From Pristionchus mayeri (taxonomy: Eukaryota; Nematoda; Chromadorea; Rhabditida; Neodiplogasteridae), in the NCBI GenBank assembly GCA_036245805.1, contig BTRK01000002.1, forward strand, positions 43,196,661 through 43,260,660: a stretch of 64,000 nucleotides of DNA. Direction: 5' to 3'. The notes below the pieces were generated by a model. It had not been told where the DNA came from. It did not search any database and saw nothing but the letters and a program-made list of their open reading frames with translations. The translations under genes and the position numbers were made by a program. Positions 21,993 to 33,659 of this stretch are shown one piece after another (the stretch's first letter is position 1; every line of letters starts with the position of its first letter).

Positions 21993-24900
21993 TCATAATC
22001 CCGCCACGCAATTTCCGTTCGGCCGAGCAAGTTCTTGCGAGAATCTGCAAAACATTTTTTTTAGTTACATTTTTTCTATCCCCGCGCCAATCGACCAAAT
22101 ATTCTCAAATATTCGATCATCACCCTCAAAAGGGAGTAATGAGGGTGAATGAGAGGGAAGAAAGAGAGGTGGCGGCCATAAACCAAAAAATAGCACTCAC
22201 AGCAGGGGATTGTATCCGTACAGTTGGGTGAACATTTGGATGCATTCGCTTCGTCTTGTGTAGTGACCTCCGCGCGCGGAGAGACCCGCCCTCGAGCCGT
22301 TACTGAATTTAATGCTGAATATGAAATTTGTGGAGCGTTATTCAACATTCATTATCTCTCCATTTTGTGAACAGAATGACAAATTCGGGTAATTGTCTCC
22401 CCATTTGCTACACTCATTTACACTCCGGTTTTGAAAATGTGAGAATTGAAGAGACATTCACCGGAATTTCTCTAGCTTGAACACTCAGAATGACGGGAGT
22501 CAGAACTCGCGAAGTCCTCAGTAATTTGGAGTCCTTACCTCATGCTCTTCTTTTTGATTACTCTAAGTGGCGGCCTTCTCGTTAAATGGGCGATGAGGAA
22601 ATTCATTGCAATGTCCTGAATTGAACTCAATTTAGGAGCAATCGTCTGACTCTCTTCAGTTTGCACGCTCTCTCGTCTCTCTGACCGGCGAGAGAGCGTG
22701 CAAACAGAAGAGAGTCAGACCATTGCTCCAATTTAGACACAATTAGTTAATTGTTATTCGAATGCGCATTAAAAAGCATGTAATTGAATGGTGTGTTGAA
22801 TCAGCTAAAATGTGAACGTTTGCTTACCTCGCAATTCCTGTGATTATGGATGTGGTCAAGGATAGTCGGATGCTGATTGTACACAAACTCGTACAAAAAT
22901 TCCTACAAAGTATTTGTTTTCCATTATTGTTTGTACCTACGAAACAATAGGCGAGCGAACATTTTACCTTGTGCATCAACGCAAATCCCGTCAGCACCAG
23001 ACTGTACTGGCACAATCCAGATATTGCGTAGGTGAGTTTGCCGTTGTGCGCCTTGTGCACCCTAAACAAGATGTATTTTCAATTTTGCACTAGAGTTAGT
23101 GATGAACAATGTGCTCTCCTCATTTCACATACTCTCAAGTTCAGTTAGATTGATGAGAGAGCGCACGAAATTAGGAGGGCGCTCGTCATCTTGGAATCAC
23201 TAATGAGAACCTCTCTGGGAAGCCAACTATCCGATCTCTGTTCTCTCTCCACATCCGAAAAGCGAAGGTCAGCTCGGGTTGCCCGAGACCCGTGTCGTCA
23301 TCCATTGATACCACAGCCTTCAAGGTAAAGGTAAAAGTGAGCCACTTCGAGCAACGCCGAGTACAGCCCTTAATTGACGGCTACGCTAGGTGGTGCACTG
23401 CTGACAGATGTTAGGACTATTATTAACTAATTATGCTAATTAATATTAATTAATTAAGAATTTACATCGGTCTGAATGCGGTCGTAGGGCAGGAATCGAC
23501 TGATGAGACTGTTGCGCTCGGCAAGGATGAACCTTGAAGGATATTACGTGCGCTTCTCAAATTTGGTTGTTTGCTTACTCGACCGGAACATGGATTTCAG
23601 GCCAGGTTCCATTCGGCCTCCGCTCCAAGTTATTCCATACGATGATTATCTACAAAATCTCGAAACATTACGAGTGGACAAATATTGGACATAAAACAAT
23701 ATGACACAGAGTGTTTATTGTTTCTCCTCTTTCTGCACATTGTTCTCTCTCACTCTTTTGAGGAAGACGAATTTCGTCCATCTGACTCACCTTGTTGAGA
23801 TGTGGGCAGTCTCTCAGACTCTCAATTATCTTCCGCACTCCATTATCGCGATTGTACGTGAGAATAATAACTGCATTTACGCTAAAGTATATTTTGAGAT
23901 ACTGAAATCCAAACCTGTAAACTGATCGGCATCTATTGAGAGGCCCAGGCGACTTGAGCCAATGAGATTTTCCTGAAGATATATTTTTAAACGCCCCATG
24001 AAAAACCTCGCACTGTTATAGTGATCTAACCCCAAATAAATTTATGAATTTATGAAAGTCAAGCTACAAATGATGTCATTGTTTACCCTGGTTCCCTCGT
24101 ACATCGCTGCGTCTCCGGGCATCGGTGGCGCATCATGCACTGATCTAGGAGTGTACGTCAAGTCTCGACCACTATTCCAGCGGGCTCGAGAGTACTGAAA
24201 GAAGGCAAAAATACGACGAAGTGTTTGTGTGATCGATTGAAACGTCAAATGCAAAAAGTCCGTAAAAATTTTTAGTACTGCTAGTATGCCTCGTTGAAAA
24301 GAGTAGAGAGGTGTGTATATCTAAGAAGAGATAATATTATTGGGGTGTCCGGAAAGTTCGTATAATGCTTCGGAAAAAAGTCAGTTCGTGATCAAATGCA
24401 GTGATTGCGCAATCTGTTTGTCAACAATGTATTGCATCAGTCTGACGTTGAGTAGTGAGAGGATTTAATCAGTCTCCTAGTTGCTACATTGATTCTTGTG
24501 ATGGACTCCCATCTCTACCTCCGAGCAGTTTTACTTCATTACTACCGTCTTGGCCGATCCGTGAAGGAGGCCCACTTTGCCCTGGCCCGGTCGGAAGGAG
24601 CTGACGCCCCCTCCATACACTTCTGCTATAAGTGGTTCTCCCGCTTCAAGAAAGGGGAGTTTGGTCTCGATGATCAACCCCGCTCTGGACGCCCTCCCTC
24701 CCTCGATCAGCCTCTCGTTCTCCGCACACTGAAGCGCAAGCCCATGGCCAGTGTGCGTGAGTTGAAGAAGGATACTGGTACTCCCAGATCAACGGTGTCC
24801 GATATCCTCCATCGATCTGGGAAGAAGCCGAAACTCCCACAAGTGATTCCCCATGACCTCTCCCTCGAACAGCTGAAAAATCGTGTTCAAGTCTGTCGGG

Positions 24901-27900
24901 AATTACTCCATCGTACATCCAATCTTCGATGGGTCAATTCCATCATCGCTACAGATGAGAAGTGGATCACGTACGATAACCCTGTGAGGAGACTGCAATG
25001 GGTGGATGCAGATGAGAAGCCCACGCCCGTAAGGAAGAGCACGGAAAGAAGGAACTCCTCTGCTTCTTCTTCTCAGTGCTCGGTCCCATCTACTGGGAGA
25101 TCCTCGCGCCTGGCACCAGCATCAATGCCGACCTCTTCTCTGAACAACTGGAAGATGTCGCGATCAGAGTCCCTCCCAGACTCCTGAACCAGGGCAAAAT
25201 TCTTCTTCTGATGGACAATGCTCGACCACATCGAGCGAAGATGACCCAGAAGAAAATGGACGAGCTGAAGATCGAGAGGATTCCCCATCCACCGTATTCC
25301 CCGGATCTCTCCCCATGCGACTACCACTGCTGCCTCCGCTCTCTCTCTGACTTCTGCAAAGGAAAGAAGTTCAAGAATCGAGATGAAGTTGTGAGGGCTT
25401 TCTTGAACTGGGCGGTCTCGAAGAAACCCGCATTCTGGAAGAGAGGAATCGAGACCCTGCCCAATCGCTGGAGGGAGGTAGTGAGAAAGAAGGGGGCATA
25501 CATTGGTCACTGAGAATTGTAAAGCATTGAATAAAAAATAAAAACAAAAAATTATACGAACTTTCCGGACACCCCAATATGTATACAGTGTTAATTTACC
25601 ATATTGTTCGCTGTGAACTTCTGCTTTCCGGTCAATGACTGAATTCGCAAAGCTTTAAAAGTTATGTTGGAAAATTTGTTGTTGGGAGCGATAAGATTGG
25701 CTTCGACCTATAAAACTTGTTTCACTTTCGATAGCAAAGCCGTTCGCTACCTCTGGGTACAGCTCCAAATTAACTTGGACACGCTCGGAAAGTGCTGCTA
25801 CAAGGGACTTGGAGAGCGCTGAAATCTGATATGAGTGTCTTGAGAGTTCCTAGACTGTATCCATTGCTCTTCACTATCGTTTGATTAGAACCCAGTCTTC
25901 ATGCGATGCACAGTCTCGTAACTCAACGGGTTGACAGGTAACATGCATGAAGATTTCGGACTGTTCTCATCACTAGAGACCGTATATTGCCTAGATGCTC
26001 GAAAAAAGTTTTTCGCACAGCATTCGGATTTAGCATTATATGAAATATTGAGCATTCTCTACTAAGGCATACATCCATCCTTTATCCAACGACCGCGCTC
26101 ATTGACCCAACAGCGGTTGAAAATGAACGAGATAACATCAAATAGTCGATTGTCCAATTGACTAGATATATTTTTAGTCGACTATCATGCAATAGTCGGT
26201 CTCTACTCCTCACCTTGTGCGTCATCCAGTCTCGCTAGGAAGACCTTTCCTCGCCTTCTCAATTCCATCACGTCCTCTTTCTCGAGTTCTTCAAGAATCT
26301 CGGGAATGTGAGGAAGCATCGATTTGGCGAAACGGAACGAGGCCAATCGCCAGTCGAGATGGTCTACAAATTTGCATAATGTTTGACAATTTGTTCGTAG
26401 GTTACGAATATTTCCTGATTTCCTCTACTGCATCATCATGAAATTGTTGTTGAATATGAACGATGAGGTACGTGAGCGATACTGAGAAAATCGAGCAATA
26501 ACTTACCCTGGAAAGGCAGTCGCTGCGTTGTCGAAAGCACGACTGGAATGCAGGCTGCTCTGAGCGACGATAGCAGACGAGAGTGGAAGTTGCCAGAGGG
26601 AGGAAGGAAGCAGTAGAAGGAGGCGAGCAGAGAGGAAGCTGCAATTGTCAGAAAAAAATGAGGAAATTCAACTGAACGAAACCTGCATACATCAACTACT
26701 ACCTCAAGAACATATTTAAAAACAATGTAAAAAAATTTCCTCGATAATCTTACAGCAATCGCCGACGCAGTGTACTTCCGGGATCTTCGAGTCTTTAGTA
26801 TCAGGCAAATCGACAACGAGCGAATAGTCGATCTGCAATAAGTTGAAATTAGATAAGTTTCGTAAGAACACTGTTCAAAATTACGAAAAAAATACTAACC
26901 GGTCTTTTGAGCGGCATGATCGAAGGCCGATTCTGCCAAGTTGTATTGACGAACGTAGCTACATCAGGAGATAGTGAGAAGTCCTGATTCGATCGGAAGG
27001 CTCTGAAATTGAAAACATTGATAACTCATTCTCGATCCAGCTTGCGTGAATTGATTTTGCGGGAATGATGACATTTTTCACGATTTGATTCTGTTATAAT
27101 ATTTTCAACTTCGTCATACAATGGACTATTCATTCAAATTTCAAAAAAAAAATGCAATATTTTAAATTCGGAAAAGCGATCAGCCACGCACTCGCATGAC
27201 CAAGGCGATTAGCGCGTACTGTATGAATCAGCGAATAAAACTTGTTTTTCATTGAATTTGTAGTGTAATCTTGTCAACGAATTGCATCGATGAGGATTAT
27301 CTCACCCGTTCTCGAATCTCGCTTGAACTATCATCTCATTTCCCCTTGGAGTGATGGATACGTCATCGTTGAGGTTGACGATGACATGGTTGATTCCCGG
27401 CTCGCCGAGAGAGTTCCAGGTAGAAGGAAGAGCTGGAGATTCTGAAGAACGCATTTGATCTTCCAGCTTTCTTTTGTTTTTCAAATTGGGAATCTCTCTT
27501 TCTCCTCTCTGCTCTTCTCTCTTCTCTCGTTTCTCTCCTCTCATTTCTCTCCTTCTCTCGTTTTGTCTACCTGTTGGAAGTGGTAGCTAGAGAGAGGAAA
27601 GCGGCAAGCATGCACTCATAATCGTGCAATATCTCTAATCGCGGAAGTTCAGGCAGTGTCCACTAGTTTTCCATGTGATGCCTAATTGAGATTGTTAGTC
27701 TGGTGGCCATAAAGGTTCGATGATCTAGTGACCTCATCTCTTCAAACCTCACGCAAGGTAGAGTAAGATCATCGACTTGCTATCGCTATTTAGGTGTAGT
27801 TAGGCGTAGGCGTCTTTCCACCCACCTCCGTGGATGTTAAAAGGTTGGCGAAAATGGACAAATTTAAGCCCACGTTGTATCCCCTTTGTCTCGCTCTACC

Positions 27901-29132
27901 TCCTCTCAGCCTCCATTATCTCTTGCTCGGCTCTTTTCGCTTAGGAATACATTATTCAGGAGAGTGAGATGGGCTCGCTCGTTTTGCGCTTGCAGATTTG
28001 CACCTTTTACTTCCTCAATTAGTGCTATAAATATGCTTTTCACTTTTCTCAATTTCTGAGTGCATTCTCATTAAGGTTTGTACAGTTCTCTTAATTTGCT
28101 AAAAAAAGTTTGAGAAACAATCACATATTTTCGAATGATTTCCCTTTTCCTCGACCGAGCAGTGGTCTCTCTCTCTCCTAACCGCACACTCTCTCATCGG
28201 GTAGAGAGACGAGAGAGCATGCAATTCGAGGAGAGTCAGACCATTACTCCCCCCGACCTGTATTTGAGAACGCGATGAAGAGACAGGCTCTCTGCTCGTC
28301 CTCTGTCGCAGCAGGGTGATCGGCGAGAGCCTGGAAATATCGATATTTTTAGCTTTTCGCGTAATGCATTATCCTGTGATATATGAGCTTTCCTCATTAC
28401 TCGTTGTACTTTGCTTCTGATGCAGTATCCTTTGTACTCAACATGAGCGTAAATAACAAACCTGCGCAAATGGATGCTCAAAAGGGTGTACGTAGATGCG
28501 CAGAGGCTTCAAGGGGGAGCAGCGACTGAAATTATATTTTTTCGTGGAATTTTCAGAAAATTCATTTGTTTATTCTCACCTGTAATCGATTAGGTCCTCT
28601 GTGAAGGTCGCAGGCTTTGTATTTTCGCCCTTACTGTCGGTTGCATTATCGTCGTCCCCAAGAGCATCGCGCTTTCTAAAAAAATATATTTCGTTCCATG
28701 TTGAAATTGTAATGTTGAACGTCCATCAATCAAAAGTTCAAGGAAAGCAAGCCTACGTTATGTAGAGACTGCCGGGCCCATTGGGAACGCAGGCTTGATA
28801 GGGAGAGATAATGAAGAATAGGGTAGTGCCTGCCGAGGCACAGAGCAGGATCTGGGATAGGGTCCATCTTTTCGAAATAGGGAATCACTAGCAAGGTTAT
28901 GCTTGGCAAAAGCGGGGGGAATAATCTCAGTGGTTTGATGTACACTAGGCTGGATGAGAAAGATGACATCATTTTGCCTTTGATATATCCCAGGCGGCAT
29001 GACGTCATAGTTCTCATCCGACCTATTTTCGTTTTTCTTGAGGGTGAAAAATTCACTCACCAGCATGCATTTTGAGCTTAGCATGAATCTTCTGCAGTGA
29101 TCCTGAAGTTTGGTGTACAAAGAAGCAAACAC
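21993..29132 (-). CDS. exostosin-like glycosyltransferase (GT47 + GT64), rib-2/EXTL3-like
   Basis: A heparan-sulfate chain initiation/elongation enzyme of the Golgi, by family. Exons, minus strand: 28675-28580 (ATFTEDLIDYR); 28525-28462 (CRCSPLKPLRIYVHPFEHPF); 28330-28258; 27441-27306 (STWNSLGEPGINHVIVNLND); 27002-26900; 26832-26755; 26638-26507 (SLRAACIPVVLSTTQRLPFQ, GT47); 26363-26214 (DWRLASFRFAKSMLPHIPEI). The GT64 part follows: 23870-23791 (IILTYNRDNGVRKIIESLRD); 23532-23466 (NSLISRFLPYDRIQTD); 23317-23211 (AVVSMDDDTG, the DxD motif, and ELTFAFRMWREN); 23061-22968 (QYSLVLTGFALMHK); 22902-22828; 22615-22539 (DIAMNFLIAH, the E-D site split over an intron); 22302-22201; 22044-21993 (stop). 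All joins checked keep frame. The 5' end is unsure: a possible first exon 29132-29060 (MFASLYTKLQDHCRRFML) does not join cleanly to 28675. Having both domains argues for rib-2/EXTL3 rather than rib-1. A mariner fills the 23.9-26.2 kb intron. Confidence 0.85.
22636..22728. mobile_element. hairpin MITE (GAGCAATCGTCTGAC family)
   Basis: The left end is GAGCAATCGTCTGACTCTCT and the right end is its mirror with one change. TSD CAATTTAG at 22628-22635 and 22729-22736, exact. It lies in the exostosin intron 20 bp upstream of the acceptor of exon 22615. Confidence 0.9.
23097..23202. mobile_element. hairpin MITE at a splice donor (TAGTGATG family, diverged)
   Basis: The ends are TAGTGATGAA / GGAATCACTA with arms TGCTCTCCTCATTTCACA and the mirrored CACGAAATTAGGAGGGCG. 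The 8 bp between element and exon, ATGAGAAC (23203-23210), is GTTCTCAT on the gene's strand. It forms the donor of the intron after exostosin exon 23211. The other flank (ACTAGAGT) is diverged. Confidence 0.7.
23318..23400 (-). repeat. SINE tail-like (TTTACC)n fragment
   Basis: On the minus strand the intron ends TTTTACCTTTACCTTGAAG directly at an exostosin acceptor. The same TTTACC repeats end the intact SINE at 39636-39929. This may be the 3' end of a truncated SINE now serving as the acceptor region. Confidence 0.4.
24340..25577 (+). mobile_element. mariner-family transposon, defective copy B
   Basis: A 1,238-bp element with TIRs (TTGGGGTGTCCGGAAAGTTC left, mirrored right) and TA duplications at 24338-24339 and 25578-25579. 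The transposase has LDDQPRSGRP, STVSDILHRSGKKPK, TDEKWITYDNP, LMDNARPH and PPYSPDLSPCDYH, i.e. all three catalytic Asp blocks. Compared with copy A it lacks 7 nt near 25035, which shifts the frame. It is otherwise open. It is nested antisense in the large exostosin intron. Confidence 0.95.
28157..28249. mobile_element. hairpin MITE at a splice donor (GAGTAATGGTCT subfamily)
   Basis: The ends are GAGCAGTGGTCTC / GAGACCATTACTC-type, with arms CTCTCCTAACCGCACACTCT and mirror. Flanks CCTCGACC and CCCCGACC form an 8-bp TSD with one mismatch. On the gene's strand the exostosin exon ends at 28258 and the intron starts GTCGGGGG, then GAGTAATGG of the element. Confidence 0.85.
28948..29024. mobile_element. 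palindromic MITE, CTAGGTCGGATGA family
   Basis: ACTAGGCTGGATGAGAAAGA on the left; on the right, CATGACGTCATAGTTCTCAT then CCGACCTA. The centre is CTTTGATATATCCCAGG. It contains a TGACGTCA core in the right arm. It is about 37 bp downstream of the donor of the possible first exostosin exon. Confidence 0.75.
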
Positions 29133-30301
29133 TAATAAGAGTTGCGACTTTTATACCAGTCTATGGATATAAATCTCGAAGACAGGTCGTTACGAGAATA
29201 ATAGGATCTCCTAAAGATACTCCTCAGCATCCTTTTAGTCCAGATCGAACTGTCTTGACAATTTTCTCTCGCGAAATTAACTAGACATGCCGACAAATTA
29301 TCGTAAGTGATCGGAAACGTCAATATCTGTAGAAAGTGCGGACATAAATTATGCCGCATGCTTGAATGCCCATATTTCGTACTCTAACACTACTTTTAGT
29401 GGTCAAAAAATCGATGAAGTGGGGGGAGAGCCAAATCAAAATCAAGTGAAAAGTCAGGCATGTTCAGGACTCGAATTTCTGATTTGATTCTAGCGGCAAC
29501 TTTGTGCTGAAGTTAGTGAAAACGAAGAATCGGAAAAAGAGCGGGGAAGGAAGGATTCTCGGTGGGAGGAAGCCGTTGCACGTCTGCGCAGGTGCGCAAA
29601 TAATGAGCGCCGATATTTTTCGTGGATCTCACAGCGAGCGCTCCCTTCCAAGTCTGCCGCCTTTTACTGCACCCAACCTCTCTTCCGTACGGTTTTGGTA
29701 AGATTCGGGGATTTTTTAAAATGAATCTACGCCCGCATTGCATTGATTTTTTTCGGAGCTGTTTTGGAGAGGTTTTTGGATACGAGATACGATATAGTTA
29801 AGGTACGACCATTCCGAGGACAATTAGAGCGTAGAATTAGGATGTCCTGAGGTTGAACAATATGCATTTTTTGAACGAACTGCATTTTTGAACGATTTAC
29901 AAAGATTTGGGTACCTTCCGAAGATTAGGCCACCCGAAGACACGTCTAAAGCAACGCTTTGCGGGGGAGGGAGAGAGCGAGGTCCTCATTGTATTATTTC
30001 TTGCGCGTTGTTTTTGGTGAGATTTCTATGGAGCTTCTGGAGAGAGAGAGAGAAAGAGAGTGAGAGTGGTCAGAATTACGAGTCTTACACGAGTCTCTTG
30101 TTAGCAAAACCATCTATGAAATTAAATGGCGCATGGCGATCATCGTTGATAAGACATCTCAAACAAACTAATTCACTTTGATATTTTGGATCATCGTGTC
30201 ACCCCTGTGTCATGAGGAGGGAATTCGAGTTGTCTTGCGACGGACGTATTCTTAGAGAGGCGGGGATTTTCAAAGAATGGAAAACTTCGCACGCACGTTG
30301 A

Positions 30302-30590
30302 ACTAGAAAAGGTATTCTTACTACAGTTGAAGGAGAGAGCTGAGCAGGCAAAATAATCTCTTCCGCGCAGTTTCCGGTTTTTTTTCTCAGCCTGATATAG
30401 TGAGACGAATATAATTTCAAAAGGTTGTACGGTAATGCGATCGAGTGATAGATTTTTTGATAACAATATTTTAGAAATTATATTACTCTCCCTATATTAG
30501 GGTGGGGAAAAAGCTAGAAACTGCGCGAAAGAGATTATTCTGTCTGCTCATCTCTCTCCTTCAACTGTAGTAAGGATACCTTTTCTAGTT
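30302..30590. mobile_element. foldback element with ~78-bp arms
   Basis: The left arm starts AACTAGAAAAGGTATTCTTA and runs through CTACAGTTGAAGGAGAGAG to CGCGCAGTTTC. The right arm near 30510-30590 is the mirror with about seven differences. The ~130-bp centre is unrelated. It is non-coding and no clear TSD is seen. Confidence 0.75.
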
Positions 30591-32483
30591 ATATGTGTTT
30601 GGAAATGTATATGCTATCCACACAAGTAATATAAAAAAATGAAAGGGAATCGTTTGCCAAACTCGGGAGGAACATTGCGATTCGCTAAAGTCAAAGGGCT
30701 GTTCATTGGTGTTCATCTAGTCTTCTGCCAGATGTTCCTTCATTGAATTCGTAAACACGTGACTCGATACGGCGTCATAGCTACTGAATGGGTCTATGCT
30801 ACGCTGCGCATCTCATTTCGACTCTCTTTCCTATTGAGATTTATGTAGGCATCATTCTGGACAGATTTTGGGTGCAAAATCATATCCTCACTTTGGTATG
30901 TGAGAGCTGCAAAGTTTCCACAGTATCAATGCAGCCCGATAATTCTGAAAAATCTTTCTATCATACTTTCTAGCATTTCCAAAAATTATAATTACTTCAT
31001 CGTAGGAAAGGGAAGCTTTCAGTTTTGCGGGATTTCGATTGATGAATTTTTCTGCAGAAGTCGCTAGCGCTTCACAAATACGAATCAATGGTATGACTTT
31101 CATCAATTTACACGCACTCTCACAGGCTACAGAATGCGAGAGAGCATGTGAAATGAAGAGAGACAGACGATTATGCCAAATACGAAATGAGCCAATTTCC
31201 AGGTGGCAACAGCGCAAATAGAGTGCGAGAGAAGCGAATTTCTCGTCTCCCAGCGCGTGGCTTATGCAAATTATGAGGGGTTTCGGCCGATTTTCTTGAT
31301 ATTTAACCCCGATTTTGATATTTTTCGTTTCTCATGCACTAAAAACCCCAAATAAATGTGCGCTTCATACAGTCCTTCGAAAGCTTGCCCGCTTTGTGCT
31401 TCGTGCGCTATCATCGTTATCTCTCCGTGGTGTCGATATCAGACGGCTGAAATGTGAGTGATACCTCTCACACCCTCCTTTGTCCTTGGTATCACTAAGG
31501 CCGCCCTAAGTTGTATGGACATCATGATTTGAGGCACATCGAGAGTGCTTCAAATCAGTGGCACTCTAAAATGCGTTGACAATAGAGTTCGACTGCCGAA
31601 CCTTATCATTTTTTTCCAATTTGTTAATATTCTTGTTGCTACCAGACGCACAATTACTTGGATTGAATTGATTAGGGAGCATGCCGTGCCATCTTTAAGA
31701 CGATGAATCAAATCGAATGCATGCTAAAATGCCACTTCTGCCCCTAATTAAGAATGAGAGATAGGGCGTTGAATTCCCTGCTCCCCTTATAAATTGTCTT
31801 CGGTGAAAATCGTTTTTTTTTGTAATATTTACAACTGAAATCGGCGTCTAGAATGTCTCAAACGATGAGTCGCCTTTATCTATCGTCTCATAATTCTCAC
31901 TTGTGTGCATGCTTTCGCTTATCAGTCGCAAGAGGCAGTCGCGCCTTCTAGCTTTCGTACTCATATGTGTGTTTTGCTACTATACCTTTACCATTGCCTT
32001 AGTTTTACGTTTATCGGTTGACTCATAATATAGCATTGAAAATCGCCACATTTTATGTCTGCCTAACGTTTTGATCCGAGTTTCCCCCGGCCATTTTTTT
32101 AAATATTATTATTTGACCTGAACAGCTCTGTGAGCATATCGAGCGAGTATTACTGCACGGAATTTCATAGTCACTGGGATGAGCCACTTACTTTCTGCCC
32201 ATAATCTCAATTTCGTCAACTTCAGTTAGCATTTTGCCAAACATTTGAATAAATTGTGAAAAAAGGGACGAATAACGAACGGCTTCTTTTTCTGCTCATA
32301 GTTTCACCGACATTTCAACCGGGGAAACAATTTTTCCTATTGAACTCCGACGTGAGCTCGCGAGCACCTTATCATATGTGTTCTCAATGAGTCACTGCCT
32401 TCTCCGCTGCCTATATCGCGTTAGTTGCGTTACTATGTTTCACCATGCCTTAAACAGAATTGCTATTAATCCTATGGCTTTAA

Positions 32484-32728
32484 AGGAGGAGTAAATGCAA
32501 ACGCGCGCACGGTTGGAATATGTTTCACCTAGGGACGCACTCTCTTCAAGTCGAGTGCTATCTCGCCCCCTTCCCTGAGCTTTCCCTGATCTGGCTCCCA
32601 TCCAACTAGCTATAACTCTGTTCGGAATGGAGATACCAATGTGGAAATTTCGGAGCTTTTTATCATTATGGAGCTCTAGGCAATGCATATTCTAGCTTCA
32701 CAAATTGAATTTTGAGTTTACTCCTCCT
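32484..32728. mobile_element. TTAA-bounded MITE 1
   Basis: The element starts AGGAGGAGTAAA and ends TTTACTCCTCCT, a perfect 12-bp inverted repeat. It is flanked by TTAA on both sides (32480-32483 and 32729-32732). A TTAA duplication is the mark of Kolobok and piggyBac transposases. The 245-bp interior is non-coding. Confidence 0.8.
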
Positions 32729-33659
32729 TTAACAGACTAACCCCGGTTACGGTTCGTGTCTCTCTGCATAAAAACAGTAGATATTTCCGAACTAAGCCCC
32801 CATTTTCACGCCATGTGTACGCATATTAAATGTTTCCAATGTTGGTTGTTCCCTCTAGTTGTGATGGTGGAGATGTTTCAGTATAACAACTGATGTTTCA
32901 ATGAGGCTTACCAGTCGCACCATACGGGCAGTGGGAGGAGAATGGAATTGTGCGACTTGGCTCCATGATGTGTTCAAGTGTTGCATTGTTGCAAGATGCT
33001 CGATGTTCTTCATTCCAGACAGCCAATATGCCTCCTGACCTGCTTCCATCCCAGATATTGAGTTTTCTCTCGGAAAATATGCTAGATTTGGAACTACAAT
33101 CGGAGTATATAATGGCCCTTTACTGCGCTAGTTGCATCACCTTGGCATGTATAGTATGTAATGCACAATCTTAATCACGTATCAGACTAAGTCGGTACCT
33201 TGTGCGCGTGCCAAGCAATGGTTGCTCACTATCGTTTTGATCATCATGATGTATCATCGGGCACAGCTTGCCAGAAGATATGCTTTAAAGGGATTTACCA
33301 GTCAAAAATCAAGTGCACTTCAAATTGCGCAGTTTTCGTCCCTCATTTCAATGCATTAACTCAAAAAAATTAAATAAATTTTATTAAGCTTAAAAACAGG
33401 CAAAGCCGGAAAATGGAAATAATTAATTCCGGTGTAAGTCGACGTATTGTGATTACGGTATTTGAAACGAATCGACGTTACGGCGTGATCGCCGTACCCC
33501 ATCTCATCGACGCTTTTTCATTGGTTTCATTGTATTTTCGGTTAATTTTCGTTGTATTTTCATGTTTCTCAAATGTTTCTACCTTGTAATGCTAAACCGT
33601 ATATTCACGTGTATCATGGTAGTTAACCTGTCTAACTGTACTTAAATGATTAACGATGA

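Larger units (their letters stand above)
29140..33655. other. 4.5 kb without a recognised gene
   Basis: No exon chain or protein family could be identified on either strand. It contains the inverted-repeat element at 30302-30590, a weak CTCTCTC hairpin near 31100-31175 and the TTAA element at 32484-32728. Confidence 0.5.

Noticed and set aside
25073..25510. A 145-codon minus-strand open frame
   Set aside because: It is the antisense shadow of mariner copy B.
32440..32688. An 82-codon minus-strand ORF
   Set aside because: It coincides with the TTAA-bounded MITE and shows no family resemblance or splice context.
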